Origin: Solobacterium sp.
Lineage (GTDB): Bacteria > Bacillota_I > Bacilli_A > Erysipelotrichales > Erysipelotrichaceae
Direction: 5' to 3'
Length of the DNA: 64,000 nt
Assembly (NCBI GenBank): GCA_024693325.1
Contig: JAILLA010000014.1
Location: 1 to 64,000 of the forward strand
Shown: in pieces, positions 9,753 through 18,413 of the stretch
How positions within the stretch are numbered: position 1 is the first letter of the stretch
Layout of the letters: the number at the start of each line of letters is the position of its first letter
Made by a program: the position numbers and the translations under genes
The notes under the pieces: model-generated
Databases searched by the model: none
Told to the model about the DNA's origin: nothing
The model's input: the letters and a program-made list of their open reading frames with translations, nothing else

Positions 9753-10670
9753 TCAGACTTCATCTGAAAGCCTGTATCCGTTTGCTGTTCTGATCAGACT
9801 TAATTCATAGATCTTTGGCTGAACTGTATCTTCAATGGAAGAAAGAATATTCAATTTAACAGCATTTTCATTCTCTTCAGCAGCGATGATATATTCCGTT
9901 TCATATTCTATATAAGGAAGTGTATAAAGTTCTGTAAGTACACAGCAGAGTTTATCGTCGATCATTTTATAAACTGAGTTGAATGATTTGAAGACTGTCG
10001 GATAATAATTGGTTTCAAGGAAATCTTTGGTAAATACCTGCTCTGCCAAAGCTTTGATCTCTTCAATACTCCCAGGATGGTTTGAACCAAGAGACAGAAC
10101 TTCATAATAACCGGGAGATACTTCATCACCAAGTTCCACATTGATTCCATACAGCCAGTTCAATACATCTGCTTTTTGTGCCAGGAGTGAATCCAATGCA
10201 TTTTTATATTCCGCAAATTCCGGATTGTTCGTTTCAACATCTGAAGGGTCGATACAGAAATCAATTTTACCGTTCATCCAGAAACTCGCTTTTTTTGGAT
10301 GGAAGATCGTGAATACTGCCTGATACGGTTCTTTCAGATCATATTTGCCGACATAAGCAGTATTTGTTACATCAGAGTCATCCTTGATCTCCTGAAGATC
10401 ATTTAACGAACTGATCTCAGGAAGTGATGTGATTCCGATCGGAAAGGGTGGTATCTTGATCTGGAAATATTCTTCCCGATCTGCTATTTTTCCTTCATTG
10501 TAATCTGAGATACAGGATTGGATCATATACAGTTCTTTTTCTTCATCTGTCAGTTCTTCTTCCTGTACCAGCGGTCCGGAGTAAACTTCCTGGGGCTTTT
10601 CTTCTTTTTTTGAAGTACAGCCTGCCAACAGCAGCACAGCCAGACATATCCTATATATTTTTTTTGTCAT
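9753..10670 (-). CDS. Putative lipoprotein of unknown function
   Basis: A 305-residue protein with a lipoprotein signal: positively charged start (MTKKIYR), hydrophobic core and lipobox LAGC with the lipidated cysteine at 18, so it should be anchored to the outer face of the membrane. The mature part is acidic, with no motif I recognise. The start at 10670 was chosen over the upstream ATG because the signal peptide begins there and AAGG lies eight bases before. The gene faces away from the serS T-box. I cannot assign a function. Confidence 0.7.
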   Translation of the reverse strand: MTKKIYRICLAVLLLAGCTSKKEEKPQEVYSGPLVQEEELTDEEKELYMIQSCISDYNEGKIADREEYFQIKIPPFPIGITSLPEISSLNDLQEIKDDSDVTNTAYVGKYDLKEPYQAVFTIFHPKKASFWMNGKIDFCIDPSDVETNNPEFAEYKNALDSLLAQKADVLNWLYGINVELGDEVSPGYYEVLSLGSNHPGSIEEIKALAEQVFTKDFLETNYYPTVFKSFNSVYKMIDDKLCCVLTELYTLPYIEYETEYIIAAEENENAVKLNILSSIEDTVQPKIYELSLIRTANGYRLSDEV

Positions 10671-10728
10671 TTTGAACCTTCTTCTATAATTGGTGTATTT
10701 ATATACTATAAGTATAATTCTATGAATC

Positions 10729-10757
10729 TTGACAAACAACTTACTCAATGCCAAAAT
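10729..10757 (+). promoter_or_regulatory. Promoter of the serS T-box transcript
   Basis: Perfect -35 TTGACA at 10729-10734, 17-base spacer, weak -10 CAAAAT at 10752-10757. Predicted start near 10764, at the 5' end of the T-box. Confidence 0.55.
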
Positions 10758-10763
10758 GGTTCA

Positions 10764-10986
10764 GTAAAACGTTGAAGAGAACAAGTAAACCTGCTGTCTG
10801 ATGCAGAAAACCGGTGGTTGATGCGAACCGGTCTGATCCAGGTTGAAATCCATCTCTGAGTGGGAGTAATGAACCCCGGATGCGGCCGTTATACGCATAA
10901 TGAAGTGGTAATTGTTTCACGTGAAACAATTACAAATAGGGTGGCACCGCGATCAACATCGTCCCTAATCAGGATGATGTTTTTTT
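10764..10986 (+). promoter_or_regulatory. T-box leader controlling serS
   Basis: A tRNA-sensing riboswitch that reads through when uncharged tRNA-Ser binds. Diagnostic parts are visible: GAAGAGAAC near 10775, the GGTGGTTGATGCGAACCGG stem-I region, the specifier region GAAATCCATCTCTGAG with UCC (Ser) at 10849-10851, and the T-box sequence AGGGTGGCACCGCG at 10938-10951. A terminator follows (AACATCGTCC / GGATGATGTT with seven T, ending 10986). A 26-base perfect palindrome at 10908-10933 precedes the antiterminator and contains a parS site. The specifier is my best reading; other Ser codons lie close by. Confidence 0.92.
10913..10928. promoter_or_regulatory. parS: parS site, embedded in the serS T-box
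   Basis: TGTTTCACGTGAAACA, a perfect match to the bacterial parS consensus bound by ParB/Spo0J. It is the core of the 26-bp palindrome 10908-10933. ParB and Noc genes lie 11-13 kb downstream in this window. Confidence 0.93.
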
Positions 10987-11004
10987 GTTAATAGGGAGGC
11001 AGAA

Positions 11005-12309
11005 ATGATCGACATTAAACTGATTCGCGAAAATCCTGAACTGGTAAAGGAAAATATCAAAAAGAAGTTCCAGGATGAAAAACTTGCTCTTGTTGATGAA
11101 GTAGCAGAACTGGATAGAAAGTTCCGTGAATCCAAAACAAGAGCGGATGCATTAAGAGGAGACAGAAACAAGATTTCCAAATCTATCGGTATGCTGATGC
11201 GTGAAGGCAAGAAAGAAGCAGCCGAGGCCGCAAAACAGCAGGTCAAAGATATGGAACAGGAACTCCTGAACCTTGAAAAGAAAGAAGAAGAATTCTCTGC
11301 AGTGATCAAAGAAAAGATGATGGTCATTCCGAACATCATCGATCCGTCAGTTCCGATCGGTAAAGACGACTCTGAAAATGTTGAAATCGAAAGATTCGGT
11401 GAACCCGTTGTTCCGGATTACGAGATTCCTTATCACACAGATATTCTGACTGCGCTTGACGGTATTGATCTGGACAGCGCAAGAAACACATCAGGAAACG
11501 GATTCTATTATCTGCTTGGTGATGTTGCAAGGCTGCATTCTTCCATTCTGTCATATGCACGTGACTTCATGATCAACAGAGGCTTTACATACGTGATCCC
11601 TCCGTTCATGATCCATGGCGATGTCGTTAATGGAGTTATGAGCTTTGCGGAAATGCAGAACATGATGTATAAGATCGAAGGTGAAGATCTGTATCTGATC
11701 GGAACATCCGAACATTCAATGATCGGCCGCTTCATGGGCAGAACAGTTCAGAAAGCAAATCTTCCTTATACATTAACAAGCTACAGCCCCTGCTTCAGAA
11801 AAGAAGTCGGTGCTCATGGTATTGAAGAGCGCGGTCTGTATCGTGTTCATCAGTTCGAAAAACAGGAAATGATCGTTGTATGTGAACCGGAAGATTCTCC
11901 TTACTGGTATGACCAGCTCTGGAAGAACAGCGTTGATTTCTTCCGCAGCCTGGATATTCCTGTCCGTACTCTGGAATGCTGTTCCGGTGACCTGGCAGAT
12001 CTGAAGGTCAAGAGCTGTGATGTTGAAGCGTGGTCACCTCGTCAGAAGAAATACTTCGAAGTTGGCAGCTGCTCCAACCTGGGTGATGCACAGGCAAGAA
12101 GACTTGGAATCCGCATTAAGGGTGAAAAGGGCAATTACTTTGCGCATACACTGAACAATACAGTTGTTGCACCGCCGAGAATGCTGATCGCTTTCTTCGA
12201 GAATAATCTGCAGGCTGACGGCAGCGTCAGAATTCCTGAACCTCTTCGTCCTTATATGGGCGGCCAGGAAGTAATTCTGCCGAAAGAAGAAAAGAAAAAT
12301 ACACTGTAA
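11005..12309 (+). CDS. serS: Serine--tRNA ligase
   Basis: Class II aminoacyl-tRNA synthetase that charges tRNA-Ser. The 434-residue protein has the N-terminal helical hairpin that contacts the tRNA long arm (residues about 30-100, charged coiled coil), then the catalytic core with motif 2 (FRKEVGAHG..RGLYRVHQFEK) and motif 3 (APPRMLIAFFE). The serine specifier in the T-box agrees with the enzyme. The ribosome site is GGGAGG. Its synteny with the SRP RNA, tadA and dnaX matches the Bacillus origin region. Confidence 0.97.
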   Translation: MIDIKLIRENPELVKENIKKKFQDEKLALVDEVAELDRKFRESKTRADALRGDRNKISKSIGMLMREGKKEAAEAAKQQVKDMEQELLNLEKKEEEFSAVIKEKMMVIPNIIDPSVPIGKDDSENVEIERFGEPVVPDYEIPYHTDILTALDGIDLDSARNTSGNGFYYLLGDVARLHSSILSYARDFMINRGFTYVIPPFMIHGDVVNGVMSFAEMQNMMYKIEGEDLYLIGTSEHSMIGRFMGRTVQKANLPYTLTSYSPCFRKEVGAHGIEERGLYRVHQFEKQEMIVVCEPEDSPYWYDQLWKNSVDFFRSLDIPVRTLECCSGDLADLKVKSCDVEAWSPRQKKYFEVGSCSNLGDAQARRLGIRIKGEKGNYFAHTLNNTVVAPPRMLIAFFENNLQADGSVRIPEPLRPYMGGQEVILPKEEKKNTL

Positions 12310-12316
12310 TGATCAG

Positions 12317-12339
12317 GAGAGCTGTAAAAGGCTCTCTTT
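12317..12339 (+). terminator. Terminator after serS
   Basis: GAGAGC / GCTCTC stem with an 8-base loop and a short TTT tail, directly before the second parS. Confidence 0.65.
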
Positions 12340-12341
12340 AT

Positions 12342-12357
12342 TGTTTCACGTGAAACA
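12342..12357. promoter_or_regulatory. parS: parS site between serS and the SRP RNA gene
   Basis: A second perfect TGTTTCACGTGAAACA, 1,429 bp from the first. It lies in non-coding DNA between the serS terminator and the SRP RNA promoter. Two perfect copies near the origin with parAB present make a chance match very unlikely. Confidence 0.95.
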
Positions 12358-12378
12358 ATTTCGTGAAAAACTTTATTG

Positions 12379-12407
12379 TTGATGAAACTATAAAATACAC
12401 ATATAAT
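12379..12407 (+). promoter_or_regulatory. Promoter of the SRP RNA gene
   Basis: -35 TTGATG at 12379-12384, 17-base spacer, perfect -10 TATAAT at 12402-12407. The expected start near 12413 coincides with the 5' end of the SRP RNA stem. Confidence 0.8.
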
Positions 12408-12412
12408 ATCCG

Positions 12413-12488
12413 TGGTACAGCAAGCATGTATAGAACCTGGTCAGGTCCGGAAGGAAGCAGCCATAAAAACCTCTACTTGCGTGTACCA
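12413..12488 (+). ncRNA. ffs: Signal recognition particle RNA, small bacterial (4.5S) type
   Basis: The RNA scaffold of the signal recognition particle, which binds Ffh and delivers nascent membrane proteins. The conserved apical loop is intact: GGTCAGGTCCGGAAGGAAGC at 12439-12458. The ends pair (TGGTACA at 12413 with TGTACCA at 12488), giving a hairpin of about 76 bases. It lacks the Alu domain of the longer Bacillus scRNA. An AT-rich tail follows and runs straight into tadA. Confidence 0.93.
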
Positions 12489-12498
12489 TTTTATATAT

Positions 12499-13044
12499 AT
12501 GAAAGAACAGATGATCAAAAATCACGAATACTATATGCGCCTGGCTTTAAAAGAAGCAGAGAAGGCCCGCCTGATCGATGAAGTACCGGTGGGGGCTGTG
12601 ATCGTGCAGGATGGAAAAGTGATTGCAAGAGCACATAACCTGAAAGAAAAGAACAAGCAGGCATATGCACATGCGGAATTTCTTGCAATACAGAAGGCAA
12701 CCAAAAAACTGGGCACATGGTGTCTGGATGACTGTGATCTGTATGTGACACTGGAACCATGTATGATGTGTACAGGCGCGATCATCCTTTCAAGAGTCAG
12801 GAATCTATATTACGGAACAAAAGATCCAAAAGGCGGGGCGGTAGACAGTCTGATCCAGATCAAACAGATCTCACACCTGAATCATCATCCTGTAGTGGAA
12901 TCTGATATTCTTCAGCCGGAATGCAGCAGGATCCTGACGGATTTCTTCCGTGAAAAAAGGAAACGGCCGAAGCGTGATCCGGCTTCATTCCGGAAATCCG
13001 CACTGCTGAAAGAAGCGGCTGAAAAAGAAAACAAAACAGAATAA
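12499..13044 (+). CDS. tadA: tRNA-specific adenosine deaminase
   Basis: Converts A34 of tRNA-Arg(ACG) to inosine so that one tRNA reads CGU, CGC and CGA. The zinc and catalytic motifs are clear: HAE (YAHAEFLAI) and PCxxC (LEPCMMCTGA). Length 181 residues with a basic C-terminal extension (KRKRPKRDP). The frame stays open upstream through the SRP RNA, so the start is uncertain; I favour ATG 12499, with 12511 as an alternative, since the fold begins EYYMRLAL. No clear Shine-Dalgarno is seen, perhaps because it lies against the SRP RNA end. Confidence 0.92.
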   Translation: MKEQMIKNHEYYMRLALKEAEKARLIDEVPVGAVIVQDGKVIARAHNLKEKNKQAYAHAEFLAIQKATKKLGTWCLDDCDLYVTLEPCMMCTGAIILSRVRNLYYGTKDPKGGAVDSLIQIKQISHLNHHPVVESDILQPECSRILTDFFREKRKRPKRDPASFRKSALLKEAAEKENKTE

Positions 13045-13059
13045 AACATATGATAAATA

Positions 13060-13093
13060 AGCACTATTCCAAATGGCAGGTATAGTGCTTTTT
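13060..13093 (+). terminator. Terminator after tadA
   Basis: Perfect 8-bp stem AGCACTAT / ATAGTGCT followed by TTTTT. Confidence 0.8.
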
Positions 13094-13101
13094 GCTATAA
13101 T
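13093..13101 (+). promoter_or_regulatory. Extended -10 promoter of dnaX
   Basis: TGCTATAAT, a perfect extended -10, 25 bases before the dnaX start and touching the tadA terminator tail. Confidence 0.6.
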
Positions 13102-13126
13102 AGTATAGTGCTGAAGGAGCAGTCAT

Positions 13127-14890
13127 ATGAGCAGAGTTGCGTTGTATCAAAAATATCGTTCGTCGGATTTTGATGAAGTAGTCGGCCAGGAATATGTGGT
13201 CAGATCTATTCGTAATGCGATCCGCGAAGGTAAAGTCGGCCATGCATATCTGTTCTGCGGTCCCAGAGGAACAGGAAAGACGACGATGGCAAGACTGCTT
13301 GCTAAATCAGTCAACTGTGAAAATCCTGCAGAAGCACCGTGCGGACACTGCCTGAACTGTGAGGCAGCTGCAGAAGGAACACACCCGGATATTATTGAGA
13401 TAAATGCGGCAAACGAGACCCATGTTGAGGATATCCGCGATCTCATTGACCGGGCAAGACTGGCTCCTATGGTTGGTCACCATAAGATATATATCGTGGA
13501 CGAAGTTCACCAGCTTTCCTCTTCAGCAGCCAGCGCGCTTCTGAAAACACTGGAAGAACCGCCTTCACATGTTATTTTTATCCTTGCAACAACAGATCCG
13601 CAGAAATTACTGCCGACCATTGTTTCAAGATGCCAGAGGTTTGATTTTTCAAAAGTTGACCGTGAAAAGATCAAGAATCATCTGCTTAACATATCAGATA
13701 AGGAAGGATTCCGTCTGGAACCTGCCGCAGCGGAAAAGATCGCTGAACTGGCAGATGGCGGTATGCGTGATGCGCTCAGTATTCTTGAACAGACAGTTTC
13801 CTATGCGCAGGGCAGCATCACTGAGGAAGATATCAATCAGATCTACGGTCTGTCATCAACATCACAGAAGATCGATCTGCTGAAAAAGATACAAAGCGGA
13901 GATCTGGCATCAGTGATTGAAATGATCCGTTCATGTGAACAGAGGGGTATCAATCTGGAGAGAATGAACTCTGAGCTGATCGATATATTAAGAGATACTG
14001 TTCTTTATAAAACAACAGCGAAAGCGTCTCTGCTGAGAGTGCTGTCGGAAGACCAGGCAGTCACAGCAGGTGAAGGATCAACTGTAAAGAGTCTTTTGAA
14101 GATGATCGATGCATTGATGAAGGCATTGGATACATATAAGATCTCACAGTCACAGGCATCATGCTTTGAAATTGCATGTATGAATATGATGACACTTCAG
14201 GAAACAGAACCGGAATATGTTCCGCCTGTCAGGACGGTACAGCCGGCAGTGAAGCAGGAACCGGTCAAAGCAGTCGTTGAAGTGAAAACAGAAGAACCAA
14301 AACCTGTATTGGCAGATGAGCAGTCTTATTCCGGAGCTGAAGATGACACAGCAGCTCCGCAGCCTGAAATACCGGCGCCTGCAGCTGCTCCTGCTGAACC
14401 GGATGAGCATGAACTGAGTGTTGATGAAGTGCTCAATCTGCTTCTGCAGAGCGATAAGCAGTCAAAAATCGAAGATCAGGCAAAATTGTCACCGCTGATC
14501 AACAGTATGCAGATGAACAGATATCTGAATAACCTCAGAAGCTGTACAGTCGCAGCCAGCGGCAAGAACACGATCCTGTTTACAAGCAGTATGCCTGCGA
14601 TCGTAAACCGGATCAATGATGCTGTATATAACAGGGAACTGTATGAATATCTGAGAGATTTTATTCATATCGATAAAATGCCTTTTGCTGCAGAGGAACA
14701 GCTGTATTCAGAAGCAGTGAAGGAATTTATCAGCCGCAGAAAAACAGGAACACTGCCTGAGGTCAGGCAGATCACAAAGTATTCCGAAAAAACGGAACAA
14801 CAGGAAGACGTAAAACCGGATCCCGAGCAGCAGCTGATCCAGCTGTTTGGATCGGACCTGGTACAGATTATTGATGAAGGAGGCAAATAG
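13127..14890 (+). CDS. dnaX: DNA polymerase III subunits gamma/tau
   Basis: Clamp-loader ATPase that opens the beta ring and couples leading and lagging polymerases. The 587-residue protein has an AAA+ module with Walker A (GPRGTGKT, 45-52), a four-cysteine zinc site (C64, C72, C75, C78) and the sensor-linked VDEVHQLS motif. A Pro/Glu/Ala-rich linker at about 360-425 leads to the tau-type C-terminal domain. The ribosome site is GAAGGAGC. It heads the dnaX-ebfC-recR recombination/replication group known from Bacillus. Confidence 0.96.
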   Translation: MSRVALYQKYRSSDFDEVVGQEYVVRSIRNAIREGKVGHAYLFCGPRGTGKTTMARLLAKSVNCENPAEAPCGHCLNCEAAAEGTHPDIIEINAANETHVEDIRDLIDRARLAPMVGHHKIYIVDEVHQLSSSAASALLKTLEEPPSHVIFILATTDPQKLLPTIVSRCQRFDFSKVDREKIKNHLLNISDKEGFRLEPAAAEKIAELADGGMRDALSILEQTVSYAQGSITEEDINQIYGLSSTSQKIDLLKKIQSGDLASVIEMIRSCEQRGINLERMNSELIDILRDTVLYKTTAKASLLRVLSEDQAVTAGEGSTVKSLLKMIDALMKALDTYKISQSQASCFEIACMNMMTLQETEPEYVPPVRTVQPAVKQEPVKAVVEVKTEEPKPVLADEQSYSGAEDDTAAPQPEIPAPAAAPAEPDEHELSVDEVLNLLLQSDKQSKIEDQAKLSPLINSMQMNRYLNNLRSCTVAASGKNTILFTSSMPAIVNRINDAVYNRELYEYLRDFIHIDKMPFAAEEQLYSEAVKEFISRRKTGTLPEVRQITKYSEKTEQQEDVKPDPEQQLIQLFGSDLVQIIDEGGK

Positions 14891-14891
14891 G

Positions 14892-15200
14892 ATGGATTTT
14901 TCCAAATTAATGGAACAGGCTCAGATGATGCAGAATCAGATGGGCAAACTTGAAGAACAGCTCAACAACACGATCTATGAAGGAAACAACGGCGGAAAGA
15001 ACGGTGTCACCATTAAGATCAATGGTACATACGCAGTTGAAGAAGTAGAGATCGGAGAAGACCTTCTTGAAAAAGACAACAAGGAAATGCTCCAGGATAT
15101 GATCATGATCGCAATGAATGCCGCAGTTACAAAGGCATCAGATGACAGAGAAAGAAAACTTGGATCAGTAACACAGGGACTGAAGATCCCGGGGATGTGA
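14892..15200 (+). CDS. YbaB/EbfC nucleoid-associated protein
   Basis: A 102-residue DNA-binding dimer of the YbaB/EbfC family (YaaK in Bacillus). The N-terminal helix (MEQAQMMQNQMGKLEEQLN), the strand with GVTIKINGTYAVEEVEIGEDLL and the closing GLKIPGM tail are typical. I place the start at 14892: GGAGG lies nine bases upstream and the frame's earlier ATG would overlap dnaX. Sits between dnaX and recR in the conserved order. The precise role of the family is unsettled; members bind DNA and affect nucleoid structure. Confidence 0.93.
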   Translation: MDFSKLMEQAQMMQNQMGKLEEQLNNTIYEGNNGGKNGVTIKINGTYAVEEVEIGEDLLEKDNKEMLQDMIMIAMNAAVTKASDDRERKLGSVTQGLKIPGM

Positions 15201-15203
15201 TTA

Positions 15204-15800
15204 ATGTATCCAGCAAGTCTGCAGAGACTGATTGAAAGCTTCCGTATGCTGCCGGGTGTCGGCGAAAAAACGGCCGAACGCTATGCATTGATGATCTGTG
15301 AAGCAGATGAGATCGATGTGCGCAATTTTGCCGGCGCAATGATCGATGTCAGAGAAAAACTGACACACTGCAGGATCTGCGGAAATCTTTCAGAATCACA
15401 GGAATGTGAGATCTGCAGTGATCACAGCCGGAATCACCGTCAGATCCTTGTCGTTCAATCCGCGAAGGATGTGATTGCGGTAGAACGCACAGGAGAATTC
15501 CACGGTGTATATCATGTTCTGAACGGCCTGATCTCTACCAGCAAAGGTATTATGCCTGATGATCTGAATATTGATCCTCTGGTAGAGCGCAGTAAAGAAT
15601 GTGATGAGATTATTCTGGCTACTAGTGCTACTATGGACGGTGAGACAACAGCAATGTATCTGGACAGACTTCTGAGAGACAGTCATCCGGGTCTGCTTGT
15701 CACAAGAATCGCGCATGGCCTCCCTTCCGGAGGAATGCTGGACTATGCTGATGAAATTACATTGTCACATGCATTGTCTGACCGAAGAAAAATGGGATAA
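15204..15800 (+). CDS. recR: Recombination protein RecR
   Basis: RecR works with RecO and RecF to load RecA at single-stranded gaps. The 198-residue protein shows the helix-hairpin-helix region (LPGVGEKTAERYA), a four-cysteine zinc finger (CRICGNLSESQECEIC) and the TOPRIM domain (VVQSAKDVIAVERTG, SATMDGETTAMYL). It starts three bases after the EbfC stop. The TOPRIM segment reads VVQSAKD where many homologues have VVExxxD, so the conserved Glu is Gln here, a small oddity. Followed closely by fhs. Confidence 0.95.
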   Translation: MYPASLQRLIESFRMLPGVGEKTAERYALMICEADEIDVRNFAGAMIDVREKLTHCRICGNLSESQECEICSDHSRNHRQILVVQSAKDVIAVERTGEFHGVYHVLNGLISTSKGIMPDDLNIDPLVERSKECDEIILATSATMDGETTAMYLDRLLRDSHPGLLVTRIAHGLPSGGMLDYADEITLSHALSDRRKMG

Positions 15801-15814
15801 GGAGTGATTTATTT

Positions 15815-17482
15815 ATGAACAACGATCTGCGCATCGCACAAGCATCAGAACTGAAAGACATTAGATTGATTGCAGAAAAAGCAGGCATCAAAGAAGAAGC
15901 ACTTGAACCATATGGAAAGAACAAGGCAAAAGTGTCCCTTACTGAAATGGACCGCCTTAAGGATCGTCCGAACGGAAAGCTGATCCTTGTAACTGCAATT
16001 AACCCGACTCCTGCAGGAGAAGGAAAATCTACAACTACGATCGGTCTGGCAGACGGACTCAGCAGGATCGGAAAGAACACGATGGCATGCCTTCGTGAAC
16101 CGTCACTGGGACCTGTATTCGGACTGAAGGGTGGAGCTACCGGCGGCGGATATGCTCAGGTCATCCCGATGGAAGAGATCAACCTTCATTTCACAGGCGA
16201 CATGCATGCAATCACAACATGCAACAACCTGATCGCTGCTGTTTTGGATAACTCACTGTATCAGGGTAATCTCCTGAACATTGACCCGGAGCGTGTTACA
16301 TGGAAACGCTGCCTGGATATGAACGACCGTACCCTGCGAAACATCACGATTGCGCAGGAAAAGAAGGTAAACGGTATTGAACGTAAGGATGGATTTGTCA
16401 TCACAGTCGCTACTGAAGTTATGGCAATTCTCTGTCTGTCCAAGGACCTGAAGGACTTCCAGGAAAGGATCGGCAGATGCATCGTTGCGTATACATATGA
16501 AGGCAAGCCCGTTACGGTCAAGGACCTTGGTGTTGACGGCGCAGCAGCAGTTGTTATGAAAGAAGCGATCAAGCCTAACCTTGTTCAGACACTGGAACAC
16601 ACACCTGTTCTGATCCATGGCGGACCGTTCGCAAATATCGCACACGGATGCAATTCAGTCATTGCTACGAAAATGGCATTAAAACTTGCGGATTATGTTG
16701 TTACAGAAGCAGGCTTCGGTGCTGACCTCGGTGCTGAAAAGTTCCTGGACATCAAGTGCAGACTTGCTGAATTAAAGCCGGATACAGTTGTTATCGTTGC
16801 TACGATCCGTGCACTGAAGATGCACGGCGGAGTTGAGAAGGAAAACCTCGCTGCTCCGAATGTTGAAGCTATGCTGAACGGTGCAGGCAACCTTGCAAAG
16901 CATATCGAATCGATCAAACAGTTCGGTGTACCTTATGTTGTTGCGATCAATAAGTTCAGCTCAGATTCACCGGATGAAGTAGCTGCTCTGATGAAATGGT
17001 GCAGTGACAACGGACATCCTGTTGAAGAGAGTGACGGATGGGCAAAAGGCGGCGAAGGAACGATCGATCTCGCAAATACAGTCGTTAAGATGTGTGAAGC
17101 AGAAAATCACTATGCGCCGATCTATGACGTAAACGATACGATCCAGAATAAGATCATTGCGATCTCGAAAAAGATCTATGGCGCAGAGGATGTTGAATTC
17201 TCCGAAGAAGCTCTGGAAAAGATCAAGATCTATATTACAAACGGCTGGGACAGAATGCCTGTCTGCATGGCCAAGACTCCCCTTTCCCTGACAGACGACG
17301 CAAAGATCAAGGGACGTCCGGAAGGATTCACCATCCATGTCAGAGATCTCAGTATCTCTGCAGGTGCCGGATTCGTTGTCGCATATACAGGCAGTGTCCT
17401 GACAATGCCCGGACTTCCGAAAGACCCTGCAGCGCTCCATATGGGTGTTGACGAGAACGGCGAAAGCTACGGTATCTTCTGA
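15815..17482 (+). CDS. fhs: Formate--tetrahydrofolate ligase
   Basis: ATP-dependent activation of formate to 10-formyl-tetrahydrofolate, feeding purines and, in anaerobes, one-carbon metabolism. The 555-residue length is standard. The P-loop is TPAGEGKSTTT; the family motifs EPSLGPVFGLKGGATGGGY, split here as EPSLGPVFG and KGGATGGG, and HGGPFANIAHGCNS are present. Good ribosome site (AAGGAG). It sits between recR and the EVE-like gene, which is not a standard arrangement for this region. Confidence 0.97.
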   Translation: MNNDLRIAQASELKDIRLIAEKAGIKEEALEPYGKNKAKVSLTEMDRLKDRPNGKLILVTAINPTPAGEGKSTTTIGLADGLSRIGKNTMACLREPSLGPVFGLKGGATGGGYAQVIPMEEINLHFTGDMHAITTCNNLIAAVLDNSLYQGNLLNIDPERVTWKRCLDMNDRTLRNITIAQEKKVNGIERKDGFVITVATEVMAILCLSKDLKDFQERIGRCIVAYTYEGKPVTVKDLGVDGAAAVVMKEAIKPNLVQTLEHTPVLIHGGPFANIAHGCNSVIATKMALKLADYVVTEAGFGADLGAEKFLDIKCRLAELKPDTVVIVATIRALKMHGGVEKENLAAPNVEAMLNGAGNLAKHIESIKQFGVPYVVAINKFSSDSPDEVAALMKWCSDNGHPVEESDGWAKGGEGTIDLANTVVKMCEAENHYAPIYDVNDTIQNKIIAISKKIYGAEDVEFSEEALEKIKIYITNGWDRMPVCMAKTPLSLTDDAKIKGRPEGFTIHVRDLSISAGAGFVVAYTGSVLTMPGLPKDPAALHMGVDENGESYGIF

Positions 17483-17501
17483 TCGATTGGAATAACAGTT
17501 T

Positions 17502-18413
17502 ATGAGTTCAATAGCTTATGTGACGGACACAAATATGATCGAATATCATCGCCTTTGCGGAACAAGGGAGATGAATTTCTGGCGTCTTTCCAGCAAGAAA
17601 GATTTTAAGGATTTCCGGAAAGGAGACTTACTGTTTTTCTATGCGCGCGGAAAGCACAGAAGGAAGAAAGGATTTGTGGGCTACGCACATTATGTGAGAA
17701 CTCATAAACTGTCTATCAAACAAATGTGGAAACGGTATGGAACAAGCAACGGTTATGACAATATGAAAGCCTTGGAGGACGCGATCTTCAAAGCGGCGAA
17801 GGACCGTCCCGTACCGGAAAAAATGAATTGTCTTTATCTGACAGACGCGGTATTCTTTCAGAGCCCGGTGTATCCTGAAGAGGTCGGACTGCAGATCAGT
17901 GAAAATCTGGAAAGCTTCTGCTATCTGGATCAGGATGATCCGCAGACAACTGTCCGGATCCTCAGGAAAGCAGAAGAAAACGGAATCGACCTCTGGAGTG
18001 CCAGCCAGTCATTCGAACCGGAGAACATATTCCGGCAGGATGAGTTCCGCCATAACCTGGCGCTGATCTCAACTGTGATCGGCAAAGAAGGCTGGAACAA
18101 GAAGGAAACGATGAGGGCAGCCAAGCTTGCCCAGACAAAAGCTGCCGAAGAGGGTTGGGAGTATATCCGCAACAGCCGGACGGACTGTCTGAAACTGACC
18201 AAAGACGGGGCAGTGATCGCAGTACCGTTTATATCTCAGACAAAGAACCGACAGCTGAGGGTTGCCGAACTGATCGGAAAAATAGAACTATATCGACTCT
18301 ATCTAAAAGCTGCAGGCGGTTTTGCGGAAAACATCATATTTGAAATACTGTATGAAACCGAGCCGCGGGATGTACTGCAGCTTGTAGAAAGCTTAAACAA
18401 TGAAAGATTATGA
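17502..18413 (+). CDS. Hypothetical protein with EVE/PUA-like N-terminal domain
   Basis: A 303-residue protein I cannot name. The N-terminal half resembles an EVE or PUA-like fold: FWRLSSKKDFKDFRKGDLLF followed by FYARGKHRRKKGFVGYA, the pattern of EVE proteins (FW, KxGD, fFy, GivGyg). EVE domains are thought to read modified bases in DNA or RNA. The C-terminal part is helical and basic (DEFRHNLALI, IGKEGWNKKETMRAA). The gene overlaps mnmG by 14 bases, so it is probably co-translated with that tRNA modification gene. The domain call is an inference from pattern. Confidence 0.5.
   Translation: MSSIAYVTDTNMIEYHRLCGTREMNFWRLSSKKDFKDFRKGDLLFFYARGKHRRKKGFVGYAHYVRTHKLSIKQMWKRYGTSNGYDNMKALEDAIFKAAKDRPVPEKMNCLYLTDAVFFQSPVYPEEVGLQISENLESFCYLDQDDPQTTVRILRKAEENGIDLWSASQSFEPENIFRQDEFRHNLALISTVIGKEGWNKKETMRAAKLAQTKAAEEGWEYIRNSRTDCLKLTKDGAVIAVPFISQTKNRQLRVAELIGKIELYRLYLKAAGGFAENIIFEILYETEPRDVLQLVESLNNERL

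Noticed and set aside
12363-12581. Open frame overlapping the SRP RNA
   Set aside because: The DNA codes for the SRP RNA and the tadA start; the frame is incidental.
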